Shown here piece by piece: positions 6,929 through 14,748 of a stretch of DNA of 15,064 bases. The stretch is taken from assembly GCA_003157225.1 (NCBI GenBank), contig PMIZ01000203.1:535-15598 (forward strand), written 5' to 3'. Every line of letters starts with the position of its first letter. The stretch's first letter is position 1. The translations under genes and the position numbers were made by a program. The notes below the pieces were generated by a model that saw only the letters and a list, made by a program, of their open reading frames with translations, made no database searches and was not told where the DNA came from. Source of the stretch: Actinomycetota bacterium (GTDB lineage Bacteria; Actinomycetota; Thermoleophilia; RBG-16-64-13).

Positions 6929-8872
6929 ATGGGAAACAGACCGCTCTCTCGCCCCCGGGCTCCCCAGCTGTTGGCGATGGCGATCGACGTCGTGCTCGTC
7001 CTCCTGGTCTACTACCTGGTGCTCAATTTCCGGTTCGCCGGGAGCCTCACCGATTGGAAGACCTGGACCGTCAACTTCGCCATTTTCGCGGCGCTGGCGG
7101 TGGTCGTGCATGTGGTGATCAACTGGTTCACGGGCGTCTACTCGATCCTCAGCAGGTACATGAGCCTCGCGCAGGCGGTCCGAGTGGGGCAAGCGGGCAT
7201 CCTGGCGCTGGCCTTGCTCTATACGCTCGTGTTGATGTGGCCGCTTTTCGCGAAGCATGTCAGCTATCTGGTTCCCCGCACCGTAGTGTTCGTAGGTGGC
7301 CTGGCCATGATCATCTGCATGATCGGCGTTCGGTTCTCGCGTAGAGTGCTCTACGAGCTGACCCGGCATCCGCAGAACACAACTGAGCGCCTGTTGCTCG
7401 TCGGGGCCGGACAGGCTGCCGACATGCTCGCTCGGGAGATCAAGAGGACTCCGTCGCTCAATACCCGAGTCGTCGGCCTCGTCGATGACCGTCGCATCTT
7501 GCAGAACATGAGCATCCAGGGCTTCCCTGTGCTCGGCAGCGTGGCCGACGCCCCTAGTCTCGTCAAGCAGCACGACGTGACGCAGATCATCGTGGCCATC
7601 CCCTCGGCCACCGCCGAGCAGATAGTCGCCATCTACCGGGTGTGCAAGCCTGCGGGGGTGCCCATCAAGATCCTGCCCAGCCTGGCGGAAATGGTGTCTG
7701 GCACCGTCAGCCTTCGCGATGCCCGCGACCTGGACATCAAAGACCTGCTCGGCCGGCCGAACATCGAGACCAACGTGGGCGCCATATTCGAGTACATTCA
7801 TGATCACACCGTGCTGGTCACCGGGGCGGGGGGCTCTATCGGCTCGGAGCTCGTGCGACAGATCGCGCGGTTCGGACCTAGACGGCTGGTGGTGATCGAC
7901 CATGACGAATCCTCGCTCTACGCCCTCCACGAGAGCCTTCAGAACCTCGGCTTCAGACGCTACGTGCTCTATCCCGCCAGCATTCTGCAAGAGCAGAAGC
8001 TGGAGAAGATCTTCGCGCTACACCGGCCCCGCCTAGTCTTCCATGCCGCGGCCTACAAGCATGTGCCGCTCATGGAGTTGAGCCCTGACGAAGCGGTGCT
8101 CAACAACATCAAAGGCACCTACCTGGTGGCCGACGCAGCGGCACGCTACGGCGCGGAGCGGTTCGTCAACATCTCGACCGACAAGGCGGTGGAGCCGGTC
8201 AACGTCATGGGGGCGACCAAGCGCGGGGGGGAGCTCATACTGCGCGCCATGGCCGAGCGTCATCCGAGCACATTATTCGCCTCAGTGAGATTCGGCAACG
8301 TCCTCGGCAGCCAGGGCAGCGTGATCCCCATCTTCAAGAGCCAGATAGAGACGGGCGGCCCCGTCACCATCACCCACCCCGGGATGACCCGCTACTTCAT
8401 GCTGATCGAGGAAGCGGTGCAACTCGTGCTCCAGGCGGCGATCATGCTTGACGAGAAGAGCCCCGACCAGGAGAGAAGCCTCAACACCTTCATCCTCGAA
8501 ATGGGTAATCCAGTCTCCATCGTCGACCTGGCGCAGCGGATGATCGATTTCTACTGGAATGACGAGGCCCGCTCGCTGGGCGTGGAGTTCTCCGGGCTCA
8601 GACCGGGAGAGAAACTCGACGAGCGATTGACCTACCCGTTCGAGGAAGCACTCCCCACGAGCCATCCTCTCATCAAGAGAGTCTGTGCCAAGGCCGGGTC
8701 GCCCATCGGCAACGGAGACGGCTACTTGTTCGAACAAGCACTCAACGAACTGGTAGCGCTAGCGGAGGCGCACGGCGAGCGCCGCGCCATCATCGGCGCG
8801 CTCATGACATGCGTACCCGACTATGCCCCCCTGGAGGGATCTCCAGCTCAGAAACCGGTCGCCTTGGTTTAG
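6929..8872 (+). CDS. Membrane NDP-sugar 4,6-dehydratase (PglF/WbpM/CapD type)
   Basis: The start at ATG 6929 is supported by GGAAAGG (6913-6919) nine bases upstream and by the first membrane helix beginning soon after; an upstream ATG at 6839 adds 30 unrelated residues. The 647-residue product has about four N-terminal membrane helices (about 12-135). A first Rossmann domain follows with LLLVGAGQAADML (155-167), then a short-chain dehydrogenase domain with VTGAGGSIGSEL (297-308). The active-site region reads ISTDKAVEPVNVMGATKRGG, with Met427 in place of the usual Tyr and Lys431. That Met is characteristic of the large UDP-GlcNAc 4,6-dehydratases PglF and WbpM, which retain C5 configuration. 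It should convert UDP-GlcNAc to the 4-keto-6-deoxy sugar at the cytoplasmic membrane face. The DegT aminotransferase and PglD-like domain downstream fit as the next two steps. Confidence 0.92.
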   Translation: MGNRPLSRPRAPQLLAMAIDVVLVLLVYYLVLNFRFAGSLTDWKTWTVNFAIFAALAVVVHVVINWFTGVYSILSRYMSLAQAVRVGQAGILALALLYTLVLMWPLFAKHVSYLVPRTVVFVGGLAMIICMIGVRFSRRVLYELTRHPQNTTERLLLVGAGQAADMLAREIKRTPSLNTRVVGLVDDRRILQNMSIQGFPVLGSVADAPSLVKQHDVTQIIVAIPSATAEQIVAIYRVCKPAGVPIKILPSLAEMVSGTVSLRDARDLDIKDLLGRPNIETNVGAIFEYIHDHTVLVTGAGGSIGSELVRQIARFGPRRLVVIDHDESSLYALHESLQNLGFRRYVLYPASILQEQKLEKIFALHRPRLVFHAAAYKHVPLMELSPDEAVLNNIKGTYLVADAAARYGAERFVNISTDKAVEPVNVMGATKRGGELILRAMAERHPSTLFASVRFGNVLGSQGSVIPIFKSQIETGGPVTITHPGMTRYFMLIEEAVQLVLQAAIMLDEKSPDQERSLNTFILEMGNPVSIVDLAQRMIDFYWNDEARSLGVEFSGLRPGEKLDERLTYPFEEALPTSHPLIKRVCAKAGSPIGNGDGYLFEQALNELVALAEAHGERRAIIGALMTCVPDYAPLEGSPAQKPVALV

Positions 8873-8886
8873 CGCGTGAGTAAATT

Positions 8887-8895
8887 TGATACACT
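8887..8895 (+). promoter_or_regulatory. Extended -10 promoter for the small FPFTG protein gene
   Basis: TGA followed by TACACT (8890-8895) is an extended -10 match in an AT-rich patch right after the dehydratase stop. TTGGTT (8864-8869) is a poor -35 candidate with 20-base spacing, so the promoter would depend on the extended -10. It predicts a start of transcription near 8902 and a leader of roughly 75 bases before the ATG at 8976. Confidence 0.4.
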
Positions 8896-8912
8896 AGGAT
8901 GCTACTTGACTG

Positions 8913-8926
8913 TTACTCAGGAGTAA
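8913..8926. promoter_or_regulatory. Palindrome TTACTC-AG-GAGTAA, possible operator or leader hairpin
   Basis: Two perfect 6-base arms flank a 2-base centre just downstream of the predicted transcription start. A third GAGTAA half-site lies at 8878-8883, upstream of the -10. Half-sites on both sides of a promoter are what a repressor or dimeric regulator would use. A 6-base inverted repeat alone is common by chance, so the case rests on position and the extra half-site. Confidence 0.3.
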
Positions 8927-8975
8927 TGGCCCACTAGGGCTCGAGCGGATTGACAAAGGAGGGGCGGTAGGAAGG

Positions 8976-9347
8976 ATGATCAGAAAAGCGACATTAGTAA
9001 TACTCGGTGCTGTACTGTTGACTCTACTGGTAGCTGGCGTCGCCCAGGCGACGCATATGCCGCAGGACATCTACGACGATTTCCTCGCCGACGGTACCCT
9101 GAGCGTTCACTACACCGACGCCGAACTGCACGCGTACCTGAACGACGCGCAGATCCACGAGTACGGCGACAAGACCGTCACCGACCGCTTGGACAGGGTG
9201 GCGCTGGACCTGGTGAGCAGGAGTACCTTCCCCTTCACCGGTTTCCAACTGGCGATGTTCGGCATCGTCGCGGTGGCGTTGATAGGCGGCGGCATAGCGC
9301 TTCGGCGGTTCTCCAGGCCGAAGAAACCGACAGGTCCGACAGAATAG
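8976..9347 (+). CDS. Small secreted protein with FPFTG sortase-like C-terminal anchor
   Basis: The 123-residue product has a classical signal peptide with a basic N-terminus (MIRK), a hydrophobic core (6-20) and an AQA cleavage site after residue 25. A short acidic, His- and Tyr-containing domain follows (26-84). The C-terminus has the three parts of a sortase sorting signal in order: FPFTG (85-89), a hydrophobic stretch (90-109) and a basic tail, RRFSRPKK. LPxTG is the canonical motif, with Leu replaced by Phe here. If processed, the mature protein would be about 60 residues and linked to the wall. If not, it would be a single-pass membrane protein. Purine-rich AAAGGAGG (8955-8962) and TAGGAAGG (8968-8975) precede the start; the first is far and the second is very close. 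The family of the mature domain is not recognised. The gene lies directly before a Wzy_C gene. Confidence 0.8.
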   Translation: MIRKATLVILGAVLLTLLVAGVAQATHMPQDIYDDFLADGTLSVHYTDAELHAYLNDAQIHEYGDKTVTDRLDRVALDLVSRSTFPFTGFQLAMFGIVAVALIGGGIALRRFSRPKKPTGPTE

Positions 9348-9382
9348 CCCTGGTCCCTCGCTTGCGGGGTAGGTGATCAAGC

Positions 9383-11764
9383 TTGTCGTCCGAGGACGAC
9401 GCTCCTGCCGAGCATGCGAGCCGCCTCCGACAGGCAGGCATGTGGGCGGCGCCTGTCGCCGTACTCTTCGCGGTCTGGGTCTGGTTGGTCTTTTCGTCCG
9501 GCGGCTTCCTGCCCCGGCAGTGGCTGCTGCCCAGCCTCTTCCTCGGCCTGCTCGGGCTGATCCTGTCGTTGTTAGCCGCCTACCCACGGCGGCCGCGGCA
9601 GTTGTCGAGTGTACTGCTAGGCCTTTTCGCCTGCTTCAGCTTGTGGGTCGCTTTCTCCGGCCTCTGGGCCGACTCCGGCTCGAGGGCTTGGACTGAGAGC
9701 GGCCGAACCTTCACGTACTTGGCGGTCTTCGGCCTGGCGGCGGTCTATCTGACCGACGCCGGCGCACGGAGGATCTTTCGATACCTGGTTATCGGATCCG
9801 GGCTCTTCCTCCTGCTCGCCTGCATATGGAAGCTGTGGTCGAGCCAGGACCTAGCACCGCTGTTCTCCGGCAACCGGTTCTCGTACCCCACGACCTACCC
9901 AAACAACACGGCCGCGCTCTTTCTGATCGTCTTCTGGCCGCTCGTCTGGTTGGCGGCCGGACCCGAGGAGAGGGCCCCGGTGCGGGGAGTGGCACTGGGG
10001 GTAACCACAGGCCTGCTGGGCCTCGCCATCATGACCCAGTCACGCGGCGCGCTCTGGAGCCTGGGCATCAGTGCTGTGGTCATGTTCGTGCTTTCGCCCG
10101 CCCGGCTGCGCACCCTGCTCTATTTGGTGGTCCCCGGCCTCCTCATGGTATATGAATTCCCTAATCTCAACACCTACTGGCAGAAGGGCATCCAAGGGGT
10201 CGACGGCGCCTTCGGTGCCAGGACTCTGCTGGTGGCTTCGCTCACGGCTGGGTTCGTCGGGATGATCCTTGCCCTGCTCGAACGGTGGGTGAGCGTGAGC
10301 CGGAGGATGAAGGCGATCTTCGGCAGCGTCCTTCTCGCGGGTCTCATCGCGGCTGTTGTCTACGGATCGGTGGTGGTCACGGCCGATCAAGGGGGACCGT
10401 TCAAGTGGCTTTCCCACAACTGGACGCAGTTCACCAACCCAGCACCTGAGACGGCGTCGGGAACAGGTGCATCGGCTGGACCGAGCTCTCGTTTCACGGT
10501 CGTCGATTCCAACGGTCGCATCGACATTTGGCGCGTAGCCTGGGCGGAGTTCAAAGCCGAGCCGCTCAAGGGCGTCGGCGCCGGCAATTTCGTGTTCAAG
10601 TACGATCTCCTCCGCTCGTCGGAGATCTCCAAGCCGGAGCATCCCCACTCCCTATTCCTGCAGGTGCTGGCCGAGACCGGGATCGTCGGCGGCGTTCTCT
10701 TTGTGGGGAGCCTGCTCTTTGGGCTTGCTGCGCTTGTCTGGCCGCGATGTACCGCCGGATGGAGAAAGGCTCGGCAGACGTGGCTGAGACCGGCCAAGCC
10801 CGTCAACGACCGTCTCTGCAATCCGCGCTGGGGAGCCGACCCACGAGCCTACGGTTGGGAGATGGCGCTACTGGCGGCGCTCGCCTACTGGCTGGTGCAC
10901 GGCAACATCGAGTGGCTCTGGCAGATGGTCGGCGTGAGCTTGCCCGCGTTCTTGCTGTTGGCAGCCGCCGTGGCCCAGGTGGATGCGCGGGCCGAGCTCG
11001 TCTGGCCAAGGCTGTCCCGGCGGTTGAGAATAGCTGTGCCCGAGCGAGTGACCAGGTGGCAGGTGCAGCCGCCTGGTCTGCTCTCGCCTGTGTTCCGGCT
11101 CTTGCTCACCATCCTTTCCCTACTAGTCATGATCACCGCGGGCACTCCCTATCTGGTCCTCAGGTACGAGGAGTCGGCATTGGCCTTGGCGCGCACCGAC
11201 CCAGTTCGCGCGGTCGCGCGGGCGGGGTCCGCTCACTGGCTGCGACCTTCCGATCCGAGCCCCTACCTTACCCAGGCGACCATCTACGACAACTCCGCCA
11301 GGGAGGCACTCCAGTCGAACGCGACCGATAGCGCCGGCGCCGTCCTCGACAACCTGGCGCTCGAGATCCAAGCTTGCGACAGGGCGGCTGCGGTGGACCC
11401 GGCCGACTGGTCGCTTCGCTACCAGGCCGGAGTCGCCACTCTCAATTTCTTGCTGGCGAGCGAGTACACGGCCGGCCGCGGGCCCACCGTGAACATAGCC
11501 TCGAGCATTCCCCGAATCCCAGGGCTGGCCGACTGGTCGGGGCTCGCGGTGACCGGCGTAACACCGCCGGGACCGGGGATGAGCACGGGGTCGCTGGCGC
11601 AAGACGAGTCGACGCGGACGATCGCCACGTACTATCGTGCACTTGCTCCCGAGGCGCTCGTCTCTGCCGCTCTCGACCGATTGCTGCAAGCCAAGAGCCG
11701 CAACCCGCTCGCCACCCAAACAGGGGAAGCGGCGGCGCTCGTCGAACGAGTAGTGACTCAGTAG
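9383..11764 (+). CDS. O-antigen ligase/polymerase family protein with C-terminal TPR-like domain
   Basis: This 793-residue protein uses a TTG start with AGGTGA (9371-9376) six bases upstream; an in-frame ATG at 9440 is the alternative. About a dozen membrane segments span residues 20-590. The Wzy_C/WaaL landmarks are TQSRGALWSLG (218-228, Arg221), an external loop with GRIDIWRVAWAEFKAEPLKG (Arg379), and PEHPHSLFLQVLAETGIVG (418-436, His420 and His422). The usual HN of the ligase motif is HS here. After the last membrane segment, residues of about 592-790 form a soluble Ala-rich helical region with TPR-like repeats, for example around DPVRAVARAGSAHWLRPSDP and IQACDRAAAVDPADWSLRYQ. It should polymerise or transfer a lipid-linked glycan outside the membrane. 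It begins 35 bases after the small FPFTG gene, so the two are probably co-transcribed. Confidence 0.9.
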   Translation: MSSEDDAPAEHASRLRQAGMWAAPVAVLFAVWVWLVFSSGGFLPRQWLLPSLFLGLLGLILSLLAAYPRRPRQLSSVLLGLFACFSLWVAFSGLWADSGSRAWTESGRTFTYLAVFGLAAVYLTDAGARRIFRYLVIGSGLFLLLACIWKLWSSQDLAPLFSGNRFSYPTTYPNNTAALFLIVFWPLVWLAAGPEERAPVRGVALGVTTGLLGLAIMTQSRGALWSLGISAVVMFVLSPARLRTLLYLVVPGLLMVYEFPNLNTYWQKGIQGVDGAFGARTLLVASLTAGFVGMILALLERWVSVSRRMKAIFGSVLLAGLIAAVVYGSVVVTADQGGPFKWLSHNWTQFTNPAPETASGTGASAGPSSRFTVVDSNGRIDIWRVAWAEFKAEPLKGVGAGNFVFKYDLLRSSEISKPEHPHSLFLQVLAETGIVGGVLFVGSLLFGLAALVWPRCTAGWRKARQTWLRPAKPVNDRLCNPRWGADPRAYGWEMALLAALAYWLVHGNIEWLWQMVGVSLPAFLLLAAAVAQVDARAELVWPRLSRRLRIAVPERVTRWQVQPPGLLSPVFRLLLTILSLLVMITAGTPYLVLRYEESALALARTDPVRAVARAGSAHWLRPSDPSPYLTQATIYDNSAREALQSNATDSAGAVLDNLALEIQACDRAAAVDPADWSLRYQAGVATLNFLLASEYTAGRGPTVNIASSIPRIPGLADWSGLAVTGVTPPGPGMSTGSLAQDESTRTIATYYRALAPEALVSAALDRLLQAKSRNPLATQTGEAAALVERVVTQ

Positions 11765-11806
11765 CTGCAGACAAGCCCGGTAGCCGAATGTGAGGCCGAC
11801 CACTTC

Positions 11807-12952
11807 ATGACGAACGAACGAGTGAACATGTCAGCCCCAGACATAACCGAGGGGGACATAGCCGCCGTAGTGGAGGTCCTGCGCTCGGGTCGTCTGTCTC
11901 TCGGACCCATGCAAGAGCGACTTGAACGCTCCGTCGCCGACTATTGCGAGGTGAAGCACGCCGTCGCCGTCAGCTCGGGCACGGCCGCCCTTCACCTGAT
12001 GGTGCGGGCCCTCGGGATCGGCCCGGGAGACGAAGTGCTGGTGCCCTCGTTCACTTTCGCCGCGAGTGTGAACTGCATCCTCTATGAGCGGGCAGTGCCT
12101 GTGTTCGTCGACATCGAGCCTGACACCTACAACCTCGATCCTGTCGACCTCGAACGCAAGATCACCCCGCGTTCAAGGGCGGTCGTCGCCGTGGACTGTT
12201 TCGGGCATCCCGCCGATTGGGAGGCCCTCGAATCGCTCGCCCACAAGTACGACCTCCGAGTGATCGACGATTCCTGTGAAGCTTTGGGAGCCCGCTACCG
12301 GGACCGTCCGCTCGGCTCCTTCGGCAACGCCGCGGCCTTCGCCTTCTATGCCAACAAGCAGATCACCACGGGTGAGGGCGGCATCATCGTCACCAACGAC
12401 GCGAAGATTGCCGAGCTCTGCCGCAGCTGGAGAAACCAGGGCCGGGGGAGCATGGGGACCTGGCTCGAACACGAATGGTTGGGCTACAACTACCGGTTGG
12501 ACGAGATGAGCGCCGCCTTGGGGGCGTCTCAGATGGAGCGATTGGACACCATTCTCGCGAAGCGGGCGGCAGTGGCCCAGATGTACAACGACCGGCTGAA
12601 GGACCTTCCCTGGGTGCGCGTTCCCTTCGCGCGCCCCGACGTTCGGGTGAGCTGGTTCGTCTACGTGGTCACTCTCGAGCATGGCATCGACAGAACCCGG
12701 GTCGTGACCCGGCTCGCCGAAGAGGGCGTCCCTGCGCGCTCATACTTCCCGCCGGTTCACGAGCAGCCCTACCTGCGCCAGATCGCCCAAGCCGCGACCG
12801 GCGGGCTGGGAGTTCTCAAACCCGAGGGGCTTCCCGTGACACTGGACGTGGCCGGCCGAACCCTCGCTCTTCCCTTCCACAGCAACCTCACGACGGCCGA
12901 GGTGGATCTCGTGGTGGACGCGCTGACAAAGGCCTCGGGCTTCTCCCGGTGA
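11807..12952 (+). CDS. DegT/DnrJ/EryC1/StrS-type PLP aminotransferase (PglE-like)
   Basis: This 381-residue cytosolic enzyme transfers an amino group to a keto sugar nucleotide using pyridoxal phosphate. The family pattern is complete. AVSSGTAALHLM (54-65) binds the cofactor phosphate, and VPSFTFAASVN (79-89) follows. DDSCEALGARY (154-164) holds the cofactor-contacting Asp. The Schiff-base Lys184 is in FYANKQITTGEGG. GYNYRLDEMSAALG completes the active site. The likely substrate is the 4-keto-6-deoxy sugar made by the dehydratase at 6929-8872, giving a 4-amino sugar as PglE does in bacillosamine synthesis. The exact sugar is inferred from context. ATG 11807 has GTGAGG 11 bases upstream; ATG 11828 (MSAPDITEGD) is an equally plausible start because homologues usually begin just before this motif. 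It is followed directly by the acetyltransferase fusion gene. Confidence 0.92.
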   Translation: MTNERVNMSAPDITEGDIAAVVEVLRSGRLSLGPMQERLERSVADYCEVKHAVAVSSGTAALHLMVRALGIGPGDEVLVPSFTFAASVNCILYERAVPVFVDIEPDTYNLDPVDLERKITPRSRAVVAVDCFGHPADWEALESLAHKYDLRVIDDSCEALGARYRDRPLGSFGNAAAFAFYANKQITTGEGGIIVTNDAKIAELCRSWRNQGRGSMGTWLEHEWLGYNYRLDEMSAALGASQMERLDTILAKRAAVAQMYNDRLKDLPWVRVPFARPDVRVSWFVYVVTLEHGIDRTRVVTRLAEEGVPARSYFPPVHEQPYLRQIAQAATGGLGVLKPEGLPVTLDVAGRTLALPFHSNLTTAEVDLVVDALTKASGFSR

Positions 12953-12969
12953 AGGGCGCCCGGGATCCC

Positions 12970-14748
12970 ATGAAGGTGTACTACCTGCAACCCGGGGACC
13001 GAAGGTGGGACGACCTGCTCGCGCAGACCGATCATGATCTCTACCACCTTCCCGAGTATGTCGAGATAGCGGCCGAGCACGAGGGCGGGCGGCCCGTCGC
13101 TGCGGTCGTCACCGACGGCCGTAGCAGTCTCATGCTGCCTCTAGTCCTGCGTCCACTCGCGGTGGCAGGCCGCAGCGTCACAGAAGATCTCGACGCGGTC
13201 TCCCCTTATGGCTACCCCCACCCTCTCTTCGTGTCTCCGCACGGCTCGCTCGAACCGGCGTTCGTTCCCGGGGCTTTCGCCAGGCTGACCAGCTCGTTCC
13301 GCGACCAGCGCATCATTACCGCCTTCGTCAGGCTCCATCCCCTTCTGCCTTTCCCCGTGCAAGAGGCGATGGCCATCGGCCCCATAGTGAATCACGGTCA
13401 GACGGTGGCCATCGATCTCACCAGGGACACGGACACGATCAGGGCCGAAATGCGCGAGAACCATAGCAGGTGGGTGAGAAGAGGCCTGGAAGCGGGCCAC
13501 AAGTTCGTGGTGGCCGATACCCACTCGGACATGGCCGACTTCATAGACATCTACGCCGACAACATGGCCTTTGTGGAGGCGTCGGCCTACTACTTCTTTT
13601 CCCAGGAGTATTTCGAGGCCTTGATCGAGCGTCTGTCCGGCAGGGTACACCTGGCCTTCCTAGAGATCGACGGCCAAAGGGCCTGTGGGATGATCCTCAG
13701 TGAGGTGGGCGGCATCGTGGAATACCACCTCGGAGGCACTCGGTCAGAGTTCCGGTGCCAGAGTCCGATGGTGCTTCTCACTTACGAGGTGGCCCTGTGG
13801 GCCAAGAAGCGCGGGAACAGGGTCCTTCACCTGGGCGGGGGAGTGGGTGGATGCACCGACTCCCTGTTTCGTTTCAAGGCCGGCTTCTCCAACTCCCGCT
13901 ACCCATACAGGACCTGGCGTATCGTCGCCGACTTGGAGGCATACGAGGCTCTGGTCCGAGAGTGGGAGCGAATCGCAAACCTGCCGGCCGATCCACCCAC
14001 GGGCTTCTTCCCTGCCTATAGAAGGCCCGTTCCTCGTGAGATTCTTCCGGAACCCACCGGCGTGCGACAAGAGGGCGGCGAGACGATCTGCCCCGAGCTT
14101 CCCCTGGTCATCGTCGGCGCCGGAGGTCACGGCCGGGAAGTCCTTGGTCTGTTCCTAGCACGAGGAGAGGCCGGATGTGTTGCCGGATTCGTCGACGACT
14201 CGCCTCTTCTGCGAGACTGCCCGGTGGACGACAAGCCGGTATTGGGCGGGCTCGCGTGGCTTGTCGGCCACGCCAGTAGGTACAGAGCCATAGTGGCGGT
14301 AGGCGACAACACTCGGCGCCGGGAGGTAGTGGAGCGCCTCGCCAGGACGGGCGTGGCCATGAGCAGCGTCGTCGCTGCCTCGGCGAAGGTCTCACCCTTC
14401 GCAAACCTGGCCGAAGGGGTCATGATCTGCACCAACGCAGTAGTCAACAGCGGGGCAAGCGTTGGGGCGCACAGCATCGTCAACACCGCGGCCACGGTCA
14501 GCCATGATGCCGCGATCGGCTCGTTCGTCCATCTCGCCCCCGGAGCCCACATCGGTGGAGGCGCGAGCGTAGGGGACGGTGTGCTACTCGGCACCGGAGC
14601 CGTTGTCAACCCAATGGTGAACGTCGGTGCCTGGAGCACCGTGGGCTCCGGCGCGGTCGTCGCGAGGGACGTAGCCGCCGGCCGAATCGCCTACGGAGTG
14701 CCGGCGCGAGAACACGTCTCAAGCCAGAGCAAGCCTACGACGACGTGA
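12970..14748 (+). CDS. Fusion of FemAB-like GNAT domain and PglD/NeuD-type sugar N-acetyltransferase
   Basis: One uninterrupted 592-residue frame holds two enzymes. Residues of about 1-345 resemble FemAB/BioF2-like GNAT proteins (Acetyltransf_6): a basic helix ENHSRWVRRGLEAGHKF, then a domain of about 154-307 ending GVGGCTDSLFRFKAGF. Residues of about 376-590 form a PglD/NeuD-like enzyme, with a sugar-nucleotide domain LVIVGAGGHGREV followed by left-handed beta-helix hexapeptide repeats. The expected catalytic His512 is in VSHDAAIG. The second half should acetylate the 4-amino group made by the aminotransferase, using acetyl-CoA. The first half may acylate or aminoacylate another amine, but its acceptor is unknown. 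ATG 12970 is chosen for its fit to FemAB N-termini; GTG 12949, in frame and overlapping the aminotransferase stop by four bases (GTGA), could also start translation. The frame is open further upstream only as a shadow of the aminotransferase gene. Confidence 0.88.
   Translation: MKVYYLQPGDRRWDDLLAQTDHDLYHLPEYVEIAAEHEGGRPVAAVVTDGRSSLMLPLVLRPLAVAGRSVTEDLDAVSPYGYPHPLFVSPHGSLEPAFVPGAFARLTSSFRDQRIITAFVRLHPLLPFPVQEAMAIGPIVNHGQTVAIDLTRDTDTIRAEMRENHSRWVRRGLEAGHKFVVADTHSDMADFIDIYADNMAFVEASAYYFFSQEYFEALIERLSGRVHLAFLEIDGQRACGMILSEVGGIVEYHLGGTRSEFRCQSPMVLLTYEVALWAKKRGNRVLHLGGGVGGCTDSLFRFKAGFSNSRYPYRTWRIVADLEAYEALVREWERIANLPADPPTGFFPAYRRPVPREILPEPTGVRQEGGETICPELPLVIVGAGGHGREVLGLFLARGEAGCVAGFVDDSPLLRDCPVDDKPVLGGLAWLVGHASRYRAIVAVGDNTRRREVVERLARTGVAMSSVVAASAKVSPFANLAEGVMICTNAVVNSGASVGAHSIVNTAATVSHDAAIGSFVHLAPGAHIGGGASVGDGVLLGTGAVVNPMVNVGAWSTVGSGAVVARDVAAGRIAYGVPAREHVSSQSKPTTT

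Noticed and set aside
6791..7990. 399-residue reverse-strand open frame opposite the dehydratase
   Set aside because: It is a shadow of the dehydratase gene. The composition is rich in His, Asp, Arg and Gly with no domain pattern and no ribosome binding site.
8950..8978. Perfect -35 hexamer TTGACA before the small FPFTG gene
   Set aside because: No -10 element lies 16-18 bases downstream; that position falls on the start codon. It probably overlaps the purine-rich ribosome binding region by chance.
12475..12948. Long N-terminal extension of the GNAT-PglD frame
   Set aside because: The frame stays open back to 12475 only because it overlaps the aminotransferase in another frame. The translated extension is Arg/Gly/Pro-rich, shows no family pattern, and the aminotransferase is complete there.
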